Notes under the pieces: model-generated
Told to the model about the DNA's origin: nothing
What the model saw: the letters and a program-made list of their open reading frames with translations, nothing else
Database searches by the model: none
Part shown: piece after piece, positions 1-7,900 of the stretch
Layout: each line of letters opens with the position of its first letter
How positions within the stretch are numbered: the stretch's first letter is position 1
NCBI GenBank assembly: GCA_041739275.1
Contig: JBGSOF010000044.1
Coordinates: forward strand, 1-18,004
Reading direction: 5' to 3'
Source: WGMI01 sp041739275
Lineage (GTDB): Bacteria; Bacteroidota; Bacteroidia; Flavobacteriales; Schleiferiaceae
Length of the DNA stretch: 18,004 nucleotides
Position numbers and translations under genes: made by a program

Positions 1-1
1 C

Positions 2-1030
2 GATCCGAGCGAGTTGATCGGCGCGACTGCACTCCCCGACAGCGTGCAGCCGCTTACCGTCAATTATACCTTTTCGGTTCCTGTGAGCGCAGCAATCGGT
101 TCCACTCGCATGCGCGTCATGCAGCACGAAGCGGCTCCATCTCTGCCCCTCGATCCGTGTGCTTCGTTTGTATATGGGGGGGTTGAAGACTACAGCATCG
201 AGGTATTGGGCTGCGATAGGCCGATAGTCCTCAATGCTATTGTGACCAAATCGCCCTTCTGTGCCGGAGCTACAGGCGAACTAAAAGCCGCCCACTCAGG
301 AGGTGTCGGTGCCAAAACCTATCTGTGGAGCAATGGTGCCGTAACCAAGTTTACGTCGGGCCCTGCGGGTACGTATTGGGTAACCGTGACCGACGTGCGC
401 GGATGTTCAGCGACCGATACGGTAACGATGACCGACCCCGCCGGGGTGCAATATGCCACGACCCTCATCAATGTAGTGCGCAGCGGCTCGAACTTTACGG
501 TTACTTGGAACCCATTTGTAGCGGGTCCCGGTGTTACCCACCTCGGATATCGCGTAGGTTGGAGGGTTCGCAACAGCGGTGCGCCCTTTGTGACATCTCC
601 TTTATTGGGAACGGGCGTTACGAGCTATGTGGCCAATTTAACGGGCTATTGCAGCGCAAACTACGAGTTCGTAGTTTATGTTCGCTACAACCTCGGAGGC
701 GGTGGTTTGACCTCAGCTCCGTCTTGCTCGATCTCGCGCGGTTTGCCCATCGGCACTCCTTGTAAGGACTTCGTAGACGGAACCGAAGAAGCAGATGCGG
801 CCGGCTACGAAATGGCGGTGTATCCCAACCCGACAATGGACGTCACCTACTTGAGCGCTCCCAGAGGAACGACCTTCGAACTCACCGACCTCCAAGGCCG
901 TGTGCTCGAAACAGGGGTTGTAAGCGATGCCGAAGCAGCTCTCGACCTTTCGGGCTATGCCCAAGGCGTGTACCTGCTCAAGGCGACCTTTGAAGGCGAA
1001 GTGCGTGTAGAACGCGTCGTGCGCAGATAA
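2..1030 (+). CDS. T9SS type A sorting domain protein, C-terminal part (5' end outside window)
   Basis: This frame is open from base 2, so the N-terminus and signal peptide lie upstream and the product is partial. Modules seen in order: the end of a GEVED-type domain (about nt 80-215, with the core FVYGGVEDYSIEVLG); a SprB-like repeat (about 218-450, with SGGVGAKTYLWSNG and AGTYWVTVTDVRGCSATDTV); an FN3-like sandwich (about 460-740); and a C-terminal sorting domain (about 805-1027, with YPNPTMDVTYL, LTDLQGRVL and AQGVYLLKA, ending in basic residues). In this family the C-terminal domain directs export through the T9SS outer-membrane pore and is then removed, leaving the protein secreted or attached to surface lipopolysaccharide. 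The modules suggest adhesion or binding rather than catalysis in the visible part; any enzymatic domain would be upstream. A strong terminator follows 25 nt after the stop. The call as T9SS cargo is secure; the specific function is unknown. Confidence 0.9.
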   Translation, partial: DPSELIGATALPDSVQPLTVNYTFSVPVSAAIGSTRMRVMQHEAAPSLPLDPCASFVYGGVEDYSIEVLGCDRPIVLNAIVTKSPFCAGATGELKAAHSGGVGAKTYLWSNGAVTKFTSGPAGTYWVTVTDVRGCSATDTVTMTDPAGVQYATTLINVVRSGSNFTVTWNPFVAGPGVTHLGYRVGWRVRNSGAPFVTSPLLGTGVTSYVANLTGYCSANYEFVVYVRYNLGGGGLTSAPSCSISRGLPIGTPCKDFVDGTEEADAAGYEMAVYPNPTMDVTYLSAPRGTTFELTDLQGRVLETGVVSDAEAALDLSGYAQGVYLLKATFEGEVRVERVVRR

Positions 1031-1055
1031 AAGATCGCACACAGTCACATTTGGA

Positions 1056-1077
1056 CCCCGCCTCGGCGGGGTTTTTT
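1056..1077 (+). terminator. Rho-independent terminator of the T9SS cargo gene
   Basis: A perfect 6-bp GC stem (CCCCGC / GCGGGG) with a CTCG tetraloop is followed directly by six T residues. It lies 25 nt downstream of the preceding stop codon on the same strand, which is the classical intrinsic terminator layout. Confidence 0.9.
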
Positions 1078-1080
1078 ATT

Positions 1081-1444
1081 TTATTGAATCATATAGCCGT
1101 TAAAAGTTCACTTCAAAGCAGTTATTCCGGGATTGAATCTCAATGGTGTCGGGGCTTGTGCTTTTGTTCGCCGGACAAACTACGATGGCACGAGTGGGGT
1201 AAATTAATGCGTGCGCCCCGTCTGTATCTCCATGAAAACACTTAGGCGAGCGGCTTTGAAAACTCTCGCCGGGACAGCGAACTGCGGTATTAATATTGAG
1301 GGCCTTGAGTCTGTGAGGAAGCCGCAATTCAGTGCTGAAAGCATGTAATAGTCCACCACTAGACTTTGAGACCTTTATAGCTGTAAAATGAAGCTGAAAT
1401 TCTGCCCAAGTGACAATGTTCTTTAGGTCGATGAATCGATTTAA
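1081..1444. other. 364-nt stretch without a supported gene
   Basis: This stretch lies between the terminator and the next operon. Short open frames exist on both strands (for example minus 1100-1327, 75 codons), but none has a recognisable domain, signal peptide or good start context. A 6-bp inverted repeat (GGCGAG 1246-1251 / CTCGCC 1265-1270) is too weak to call. The right end holds repeated ATCGAT-type sequence just before the next start. A TA-GAC-TTTG string at 1360-1368 resembles a Bacteroidota -7 box (TAnnTTTG) but has one extra base and no convincing -33 box. It presumably contains the promoter of the 1445-3935 operon; I see nothing else. Confidence 0.5.
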
Positions 1445-2095
1445 ATGATCGATCAGTCAGAAGTATTGGCCGAAAAACTTCATCATTTTATTGATTTTCA
1501 AGTGAGAAATCCATTTGGAATTGATCAAAAAGAAAGAACACGTGTCATGAAAAAATACTTACCCGTCGGGATTTACGGACTTCTCATTGTATGTGCAGGA
1601 ATTTTCCTCATAGTTTCGAAGAATTACAATGCGGATACAACCCGGCTAAGCGTGAGTTCTTTTTTAATCTCCGCAGCGGTTTTGGCATTTCTTCCTACTC
1701 TTCTCAAATATAAAGAGGATGTCCAAGTAAAGTACCATGCCCTCCATGCGTTCGCGATGATGTTTACGGGTTTGGGAATTTTGTTCTTCGCACACACTGC
1801 CGGAGGTTTTATCGCATGGTTATCATTTTTACTTTTTTATTATGCGGTATCGGAATTGATCTTTTGCAATTGGCTTTTCAATCTGCGCGAGAAGATTGAT
1901 TTAAGAGTTCTCACCATCCGCATCGCCATTGCATTTGTGGTGGGTTTTGGAACAGTCGTGTCCTTAAGTCGCCCTAGCGGCACCTTGGTATTGTTTGGGG
2001 CTCTACTGATTATTGTGGGGTTAAACTTGGTTTTTTATCATGCCATTATGAAGATAGATTCCTATGAAATGGCGTCAAAAAGTGATCTTAGATGA
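1445..2095 (+). CDS. Six-TM membrane protein, HdeD/DUF308-like
   Basis: The 216-residue product has six evident hydrophobic helices, at about residues 38-58, 66-86, 98-116, 120-141, 154-174 and 178-199, separated by very short loops. This is the size and topology of the HdeD/DUF308 group of small inner-membrane proteins. In Enterobacteria HdeD is linked to acid resistance, but the molecular role of most members is unknown. The call rests on topology rather than on a diagnostic motif. The upstream start gives a 34-residue charged leader; an in-frame ATG at 1547 gives a protein starting MKKYLPVGIYG directly before the first helix and is a realistic alternative. The stop overlaps the next start (ATGA, 2092-2095), so it is probably co-translated with the SOUL protein. 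It is the first gene of a four-gene operon and is noticeably AT-rich compared with the rest of the window. Confidence 0.6.
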   Translation: MIDQSEVLAEKLHHFIDFQVRNPFGIDQKERTRVMKKYLPVGIYGLLIVCAGIFLIVSKNYNADTTRLSVSSFLISAAVLAFLPTLLKYKEDVQVKYHALHAFAMMFTGLGILFFAHTAGGFIAWLSFLLFYYAVSELIFCNWLFNLREKIDLRVLTIRIAIAFVVGFGTVVSLSRPSGTLVLFGALLIIVGLNLVFYHAIMKIDSYEMASKSDLR

Positions 2096-2736
2096 AGTTA
2101 TTTTTCGTCATATCACTCATATTTTTGATTGCTTTTTTAGCGATGCAATTTTTTGCGATGAGGTCATCGAGAAAGACTGAGACCCAGGACTACGAGCTTC
2201 TTCGAACAGGACAAGACTTTGAAGTTCGGTATTACCCCGCAGCCCTGTTGGCAAAGGTTTCGTCTGAATCGAAGTCGTACAGAGAGCTGAGTTCTTCGGG
2301 TTTTGGGAAGCTTGCGGGTTACCTCTTTGGAGCCAATAGCGAAAGCATCAAGATGTCTATGACCGCCCCGGTCTATATGGATCTCGGCGAACGCGAGTCT
2401 TCCATGATGTTTGTGATGCCTTCTCAATTTAATATTCAAACCATCCCCGTTCCCGATAACGCGAATATTGTATTGGAAACTTCGAAGCCTGCCTATGTGG
2501 CTGTAAGTAGTTTCGGAGGTTTTGCCGGCGCGGAAATCATTGAAAGACACAAGAAACGCTTGGAGTTATTGCTCCTCGCCAATGGGATTGTTGCAGAGGG
2601 CCGGTATCGATTTCTCGGATATAATCCTCCGTATCAGTTGTTCGGTCGCCACAATGAAATAGCTGTAGAACTGAATCCAAAGAGTCTTCGTACCGTCAAC
2701 GATCAGAGCAAGTCAAGTTCGGTACAACCGAATTAA
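2092..2736 (+). CDS. SOUL family heme-binding protein, membrane-anchored
   Basis: The 214-residue product has an N-terminal hydrophobic segment (about residues 3-22) that acts as a signal anchor or uncleaved signal, followed by a SOUL/HBP domain (about 32-196). Family signatures visible: DYELLRTGQDFEVRYYP at the start of the fold, a YLFGAN...IKMSMTAPVYM block (77-95), SFGGFAG (140-146) and the closing NPPYQLFGRHNEIAVEL (178-194). SOUL/p22HBP proteins bind heme or tetrapyrroles through a hydrophobic cleft; the bacterial role is not settled but is usually discussed as heme buffering or transport. The anchor suggests the domain faces the periplasm. It overlaps the upstream membrane protein by 4 nt and is followed after 18 nt by a peroxiredoxin, so a heme or peroxide stress context is reasonable. 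The family call is firm; ligand and role are inferred. Confidence 0.88.
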   Translation: MKLFFVISLIFLIAFLAMQFFAMRSSRKTETQDYELLRTGQDFEVRYYPAALLAKVSSESKSYRELSSSGFGKLAGYLFGANSESIKMSMTAPVYMDLGERESSMMFVMPSQFNIQTIPVPDNANIVLETSKPAYVAVSSFGGFAGAEIIERHKKRLELLLLANGIVAEGRYRFLGYNPPYQLFGRHNEIAVELNPKSLRTVNDQSKSSSVQPN

Positions 2737-2754
2737 TTCAATAAAAGTGTTCAA

Positions 2755-3465
2755 ATGGAATCGGACGCAATAGATGCAACGGGAATTCGATTAGGCGAGC
2801 ATGCTCCGGAATTCAAGGCAATCACCACTCAAGGTGAAATAAATTTCCCATCAGATTACAAAGGGAGATGGGTCATATTATTCAGTCACCCAGCGGACTT
2901 TACACCGGTGTGCACTTCCGAATTTATGACGTTTGCGAGCAGAGAATCTGAGTTTAAAGCCTTGGGTTGCGACCTGGTCGGCCTGTCTATAGACGGCTTG
3001 TTTAGCCACATAGCCTGGCTCAGAACCATCAAAGAAAAGATTGAATTCAAGGGGATGAAGAATGTTGAAGTTAAATTCCCTTTGATCGAAGATATCAGTA
3101 TGGAAATCGCCAAGAGATATGGCATGGTTCAGCCCGGCGAAAGTTCTACAAAAGCCGTTCGCGCGGTGTTTTTTGTCGATCCCAAGGGGATGGTGCGTGC
3201 GATGATCTATTATCCGCTTACCCTCGGTCGAAATTTCGACGAACTCCTGCGCGTTCTGATTGCCCTGCAAACGGCAGATGAGTTTAATGTGGCTACTCCG
3301 GCAGACTGGCAGCCGGGCGATGACGTGATTGTTCCCACGGCGGGGTCTTGTGGTGTCGCCAACGACCGAATGCAAGGCGCTGAGGGGATGACTTGCCACG
3401 ACTGGTTTTTTTGCACGATGCCTCTGCCTTTGGATAAGTTCAATCAACCTAAACAAACTGAATGA
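2755..3465 (+). CDS. Peroxiredoxin, Prx6/archaeal-type (AhpC/TSA family)
   Basis: This 236-residue cytosolic thiol peroxidase has no signal peptide. The peroxidatic motif is SHPADFTPVCTSEF, with catalytic Cys53 and Thr50; the supporting block KAVRAVFFVDPKGMVRAM lies at 133-150, and YYPLTLGRN at 152-160 is the conserved Prx6 segment. The long C-terminal extension contains Cys199, Cys214 and Cys220 (MTCHDWFFC). Archaeal Prx6-type enzymes such as the Aeropyrum peroxiredoxin have two C-terminal cysteines six residues apart, as here, and form an intramolecular disulphide with the peroxidatic Cys. It is therefore probably a 2-Cys member of the 1-Cys-like Prx6 class that reduces hydrogen peroxide and organic peroxides. 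It lies 18 nt after the SOUL gene, and its stop overlaps the next start (ATGA, 3462-3465). Confidence 0.92.
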   Translation: MESDAIDATGIRLGEHAPEFKAITTQGEINFPSDYKGRWVILFSHPADFTPVCTSEFMTFASRESEFKALGCDLVGLSIDGLFSHIAWLRTIKEKIEFKGMKNVEVKFPLIEDISMEIAKRYGMVQPGESSTKAVRAVFFVDPKGMVRAMIYYPLTLGRNFDELLRVLIALQTADEFNVATPADWQPGDDVIVPTAGSCGVANDRMQGAEGMTCHDWFFCTMPLPLDKFNQPKQTE

Positions 3466-3935
3466 TGCTTACCGTAAACGAAGTCGAGATTCAGATTCTT
3501 GAAATGACCGCCAGAATTCAGCGGTACTTCCCTGAGTTGTCTAAGTATTTGTCCGACATTCCGATGAAGATTATGGACAAGAATGTGTACGGACAGAACA
3601 TGGTAAAACTCAAAGAATACTGTAATTTTTTGGAGCGGGTGCTGCACGAATATCCCAAGACGGAGGTTTTTAAAAGCGAGAAGCGGCAGTCGATGAATAG
3701 TTGGGATCTGGAGCGAGCGTCGAGTGCTGAATTGGGAAGCCGCCGATACGAACAAAGCCTCGGCATTCACCGCGATCTAAATGAACTTTCTCGATTGGTC
3801 AATTCAGGGCAAAATCAGGTTGAGCGTCGGAATGTTCTGGCCACCGATTTTGGGCCGATTAACAGTGCACGAACCAAAGCTCGAGACACGGGTAAGCTCG
3901 ATGGAACTGCAAAAAATGGGAAAGCCGAGGGTTAA
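3462..3935 (+). CDS. Small conserved-type hypothetical protein
   Basis: The 157-residue product is soluble, with no signal peptide or membrane segment. The N-terminal third (residues about 4-65) is helical, with EVEIQILEMTARIQRYFPEL followed by SKYLSDIPM and a second helix containing LKEYCNFLERVLHEYP. This resembles a group of short Bacteroidota hypothetical proteins that carry an ELSKYL-E-MP-type motif; this is from memory and unconfirmed. The C-terminal part is polar and low in hydrophobic residues, and probably disordered. The start overlaps the peroxiredoxin stop by 4 nt; a second ATG follows at 3465. It is the last gene of the operon. No function can be assigned, although co-translation with the peroxiredoxin suggests a shared condition of expression. 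Confidence 0.6.
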   Translation: MMLTVNEVEIQILEMTARIQRYFPELSKYLSDIPMKIMDKNVYGQNMVKLKEYCNFLERVLHEYPKTEVFKSEKRQSMNSWDLERASSAELGSRRYEQSLGIHRDLNELSRLVNSGQNQVERRNVLATDFGPINSARTKARDTGKLDGTAKNGKAEG

Positions 3936-4054
3936 TAGACGAATTCGATGGAGGATTTGTGCTCGAGAGACTTCAGAGAATCACTCTTTTCTAAGGCTGA
4001 GACTTTGGCGCAACCCCGCTTGAGAAAGGGGGTGATCGAAAGTAGATATTCCAC
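3936..4054. other. Convergent intergenic gap
   Basis: This 119-nt gap lies between the end of the plus-strand operon and the end of the minus-strand GluQ-RS-like gene. A loose hairpin (CCCC 4014-4017 / GGGG 4028-4031) is present, but no T-run follows on either strand, so I do not call a terminator. If the GluQ-RS frame were restored by adding one base in the neighbouring C-run, its coding sequence would continue through about 78 nt of this gap, to a stop near 3979. Confidence 0.4.
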
Positions 4055-4834
4055 TCAACGCCCCCCCGTTTTACTCAATTTTAGCCCCTGAGCATCGAGG
4101 ATTAAGGGATGGTGGACGAATCGAATGCGCTCAAACTTGGGCTCGTCGAGGGCGCGCGCCAAAACGCGATGGAAAATCGACGATTCGAGCAAATCCATCC
4201 CGCGAACGATCAGGTCAATGTCAAAATAGATATCGTCGACCACCGAAGCCAGATGATAGGCCGGAAGCCCGTCTTTTCGCCGCACCACGGGGTCTTTCAA
4301 AGCTTCGGGCCAGGGATAAACCGATATGCCTTCTTTCCACAGCGGCAGACCCTCAGAAGCTCCGAAGGTGCGGAATCGCCAAGCCCGGTTTGGTTCATCC
4401 AGAGATAGAGCGCGCTCGAAACAATTCAAACGACACAGAGATCCTCCTGAGGCTGCGCGGCTGCACTCGCAAGCGTATACCAAGTTTTTGGAGCGCAGCT
4501 TGTTTAAAGCAGACTCGTACAGGTAAAGTCTGTGGCGCTGGCTGTAGGACTGTTCGAAATCTTCGGCATCAACGGGGCCGAGGTCCCAATCGAGCGAAGC
4601 GCGTTTGAGGCTGTTGAAAATGTCGCGCACATATTCGGGTCGAACGCGTTCTCGATCGAGATCGTCGATGCGGAGCAGAATTTCTTTTCCGCTTTCTCGG
4701 GCAATCCGGTGCGTGAGTTCGAAGGAATACAAATTGCCGCGATGGAGAAAACCGCTCGGTGTTGGCGCAAACCGAGTACTTCCCAAACCCGCGTTCGAAT
4801 GCTTGTCGGAATTCAACTGTGAAAGAACATTCAT
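4055..4834 (-). CDS. gluQ: Glutamyl-Q tRNA(Asp) synthetase-like protein, truncated after KLSK
   Basis: The product is a class I glutamyl-tRNA synthetase catalytic core without the anticodon-binding domain, matching GluQ-RS (YadB). That enzyme activates glutamate and attaches it to queuosine-34 of tRNA(Asp). Seen: FAPTPSGFLHRGN, the HIGH-type motif, with HRGN at 31-34; LLRIDDLDRERVRPEYV; a cysteine cluster C122-x-C124 and C134-x3-C138 in the place of the family zinc site; RRKDGLPAYHLASVVDD (185-201); VRGMDLLESS; and the KLSKT signature at 252-256. The protein ends three residues after KLSKT, whereas the family normally has several tens more residues. The stop lies just beyond a run of seven G on the coding strand (plus 4061-4067), so a frameshift, sequencing error or genuine truncation is possible. 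Adding one G would extend the frame by about 26 codons, with no clear family match. It is divergent from the amylase gene. Confidence 0.82.
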   Translation of the reverse strand: MNVLSQLNSDKHSNAGLGSTRFAPTPSGFLHRGNLYSFELTHRIARESGKEILLRIDDLDRERVRPEYVRDIFNSLKRASLDWDLGPVDAEDFEQSYSQRHRLYLYESALNKLRSKNLVYACECSRAASGGSLCRLNCFERALSLDEPNRAWRFRTFGASEGLPLWKEGISVYPWPEALKDPVVRRKDGLPAYHLASVVDDIYFDIDLIVRGMDLLESSIFHRVLARALDEPKFERIRFVHHPLILDAQGLKLSKTGGR

Positions 4835-4936
4835 GTTCGGGCCAAAGATCGGATCGAGCAGAGAATTCTACGTATGTGTAGGATGTACACTATTCGAAAT
4901 TCTTATATCTTCACCACACAACCGAACTGCAAAGAG
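4835..4936. promoter_or_regulatory. Divergent promoter region between GluQ-RS-like and GH13 genes
   Basis: The two genes are transcribed away from each other across about 100 nt, so both promoters should lie here. I found no good TAnnTTTG -7 box; TATCTTCA near 4906 is only a partial match for the plus direction. A small inverted repeat, GTGTA (4876-4880) / TACAC (4886-4890), is present but weak. An AAAGAG string directly before the ATG at 4937 could help ribosome binding for the amylase gene. Confidence 0.35.
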
Positions 4937-7900
4937 ATGATTCAAAAGATATTCCGCGGTCTTTTCTGGCTTCTTCCGACCACCATGGGCTGGGCTCAAC
5001 CCGTCGAAGTGCGTCCGAAATGGTTTAACGCAGACGATACCGTCGAAGTGCGATACAACGCTTCGATGGGAAACTCCGCATTGGTGGGTCAGTCGCCCAT
5101 TTTCATGCATACCGGGCTCATCACCAATCTCAGCCCCAACCCGAGCTGGTGGCAACACGTCGTCGGAAACTGGGGCGTAAACGACCCGAGTGTCGCTATG
5201 AATGCGGCCGGAGGCGAGGTGCACCGCAAGACTCTCCACATTCGGAGTTTCTATGGCCTGCCTCAGAACGAAATCATGAGTCAGCTGGCCTTTGTGTTCA
5301 GAAACACCGATGGCAGCTTGGTGGGGCGGGAATTCGGAGGAGGCGACATTTTTGTTTCGGCCTATTCCGGAAGCTACCTCTCGGGCATCACCCACGGCGG
5401 AACCGACACGGCCTGGATTCAACAACCTATTTTGGAAGTGGTCGGGCAGGCTTCAGAGCCCTCGGTCATGAGTTTCACCTTCGACGGACAACTTCTGAAC
5501 TCAGCGAATCAGCGAAAAGTGCTTTCGCACACCCTCGATTTTTCAAATGAATCTCCGGGTTTTCACACTCTCGTTTTTGAGGCCAGTTACATGGGACAAT
5601 CGCATTTTGACACCTTGGTTTTTTCTGTGCCGGCGGGTCTGCCTCTACCCATTCCGGCAGGGCGCGAAGAGGGCATTACCGTTCTGTCTCAGACCTCTGT
5701 TCACCTTCAACTGCGCGCGCCGGGCAAGAATGCCATCTACGCGGTGGGCGACTTCAACAATTGGCAAATCGACCCCGCATATCGAATGCATCCGAGCCCC
5801 GACGGGCAGTTTTTCTGGATCGAACTCGACAATCTCAGCCCTTCCATTTCGTATCGTTTTCAATATGACGTAGACGGAATTCGAGTGGCCGATCCGTACT
5901 CGACCTTGGTGCTCGATCCGTGGAACGACGCATTTATCGACTACGCCACCTATCCCAATCGACCCGCCTATCCGCAGGGGCAGAATCATCCCGTGGGAGT
6001 GTTTAAGACCTCTCAGATCGGTTTCAACTGGGATCCTTCGGTTCAGTTCAACCGATTCGATCCGCGCGATTTGGTGATTTACGAACTCCTGCTCCGCGAT
6101 TTTGACCCTGCGCACAGTTGGAATTCGCTCATCCAAAGAATTGATTATTTCGACAGCTTGGGCATCAACGCCATTCAGCTCATGCCCGTAATGGAATTCG
6201 AAGGGAATGAAAGCTGGGGATATAACCCTATGTTCATGCTCGCCCCCGACAAGTACTACGGCCCGGGAGACGACCTAAAGCGCTTTATCGAAGCCTGCCA
6301 CAAAAAGGGAATTGCCGTAATCCTCGACATCGCTTTAAACCATCAATTCGGGCAGAGTCCTTTGGTTCGAATGTACTGGGATTCAGCAAACAACAGACCT
6401 GCAGCAAACAGCCCTTGGTTCAATACCACCGATCGTCATCCCTACAGTGTAGGTTATGATTTTAACCACGACAGCCCTGCGACTCAAGCTTTTTGTAAAA
6501 AAGTGCTCAGCTATTGGATCCAAGAGTACAAGGTCGATGGCTTTCGCTTCGACCTGAGCAAAGGCTTTTCTCAAAACAACACCCTCGGCAATGTGGGCGC
6601 CTGGAATGCCTACGATCAAAATCGAATCAACCGCCTGGCCGATTATGGCAACTACATCTGGAATCAAGCCCCGGGAGCCTATTTAATCCTCGAGCACTTT
6701 TCAGACAACAGCGAAGAAGCCGCCCTTTCGAACCTCGGCTTTATGCTTTGGGGAGACATGCACTACGACTTCGGGCAGGCCTCTAAAGGTTGGTCGAGCA
6801 ATTTGAGCGGTGCTTTGGCCTCGAATCGCGGTTGGTGGGCAAAGAATTTAGTGGCCTATGCCGAGAGCCACGATCAAGACCGAGTGGTGAGCGGCAATTT
6901 GACCTACGGCAATTCGTGGTCGGGCTATGACGTTACAGACAGCGCCACGGCCATCGGTCGAGCGGGTTTGTCGACGGCGCTCTTGCTGGGCGTGCCGGGG
7001 CCCAAAATGTTCTGGCAATTTGGCGAATTGGGCTACGATTACCCCATCGACTATTGCCCCGATGGCAGCATTTCTTCGTCTTGCCGCTTGGCCAACAAAC
7101 CCATTCGCTGGGACTATGCCGCCGAGCCTGCCCGCAGAGATTTGTTTCGGGCTTATCGAGACTTGATTTACCTCAAAACAAACGAATTGGCTTTTCGGAA
7201 CGATCCGAGTCAGTTCAACATGGGCGGGTTGGTTAAGAATGTCTTGCTCGAAAACGGCAGTTCAAAGCTGATGCTGGTGGCCAACACCGACGTCGCGGCT
7301 CAGAACGCAAACTTGTATTTTCCGGTCGCCGGGCGATGGTACGATCTGCTGGCTCAGGACAGCATTTGGCTGGGCTCGAACAACTACACCGTGGCTTTGC
7401 CGCCGGGGGGCTACAAATGGTTTTCGACGCGGCGCATTGCACTGCCCAGTCATTCATTTGAGGCCGATGTCTTGCCCGATAGCCTGCAACTGTGCTGGAT
7501 CGAAGGCGATTCGCTCGAGGTTTCGGGCATTTTTGAAGTGGCTTTGTGGAGTACAGGTGAAACCACCGAAAAAATCGCCGCGCGGAACAGTGGTTTTTAT
7601 TGGGTTGAAGTCGAGAATGAATTCGGAAAGCGCTCGAGAGACAGTGTCTTTGTTTTGGTAGACTGCCCTCCTTCCGATACGGCCCTGCTCAGCTTTAGAA
7701 GTCCATATGCCCTCGACGGGGCGCGGATCGGCAGTTCCGTTGCGCTCCAGGCAGACTGGGCGCTGGTCGGAGCACCGGGCTTGGCTGATCGCTACGGGGA
7801 AGCACACGACAGCATCGACCATGAACCCTTGCCGGAAATGGGCGGGGTGGCGGTATTTGGCAAAGGCGATCTGGGCGAATGGGTAGAATGGGCTCTGCTC

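Noticed and set aside
325..765. 146-codon open frame within the T9SS cargo gene
   Set aside because: It is an off-frame shadow with no domain content; the real frame has clear GEVED, SprB and FN3 features.
1100..1327. 75-codon minus-strand open frame in the intergenic stretch
   Set aside because: No recognisable domain, no start context and no neighbours on that strand; the length is within chance expectation.
4011..4034. Possible terminator between the convergent genes
   Set aside because: The stem is only four to five G-C pairs with mismatches and there is no T-run on either strand.
4874..4936. Upstream start for the amylase gene
   Set aside because: It would place 21 polar residues ahead of an otherwise normal signal peptide; the ATG at 4937 fits secretion.
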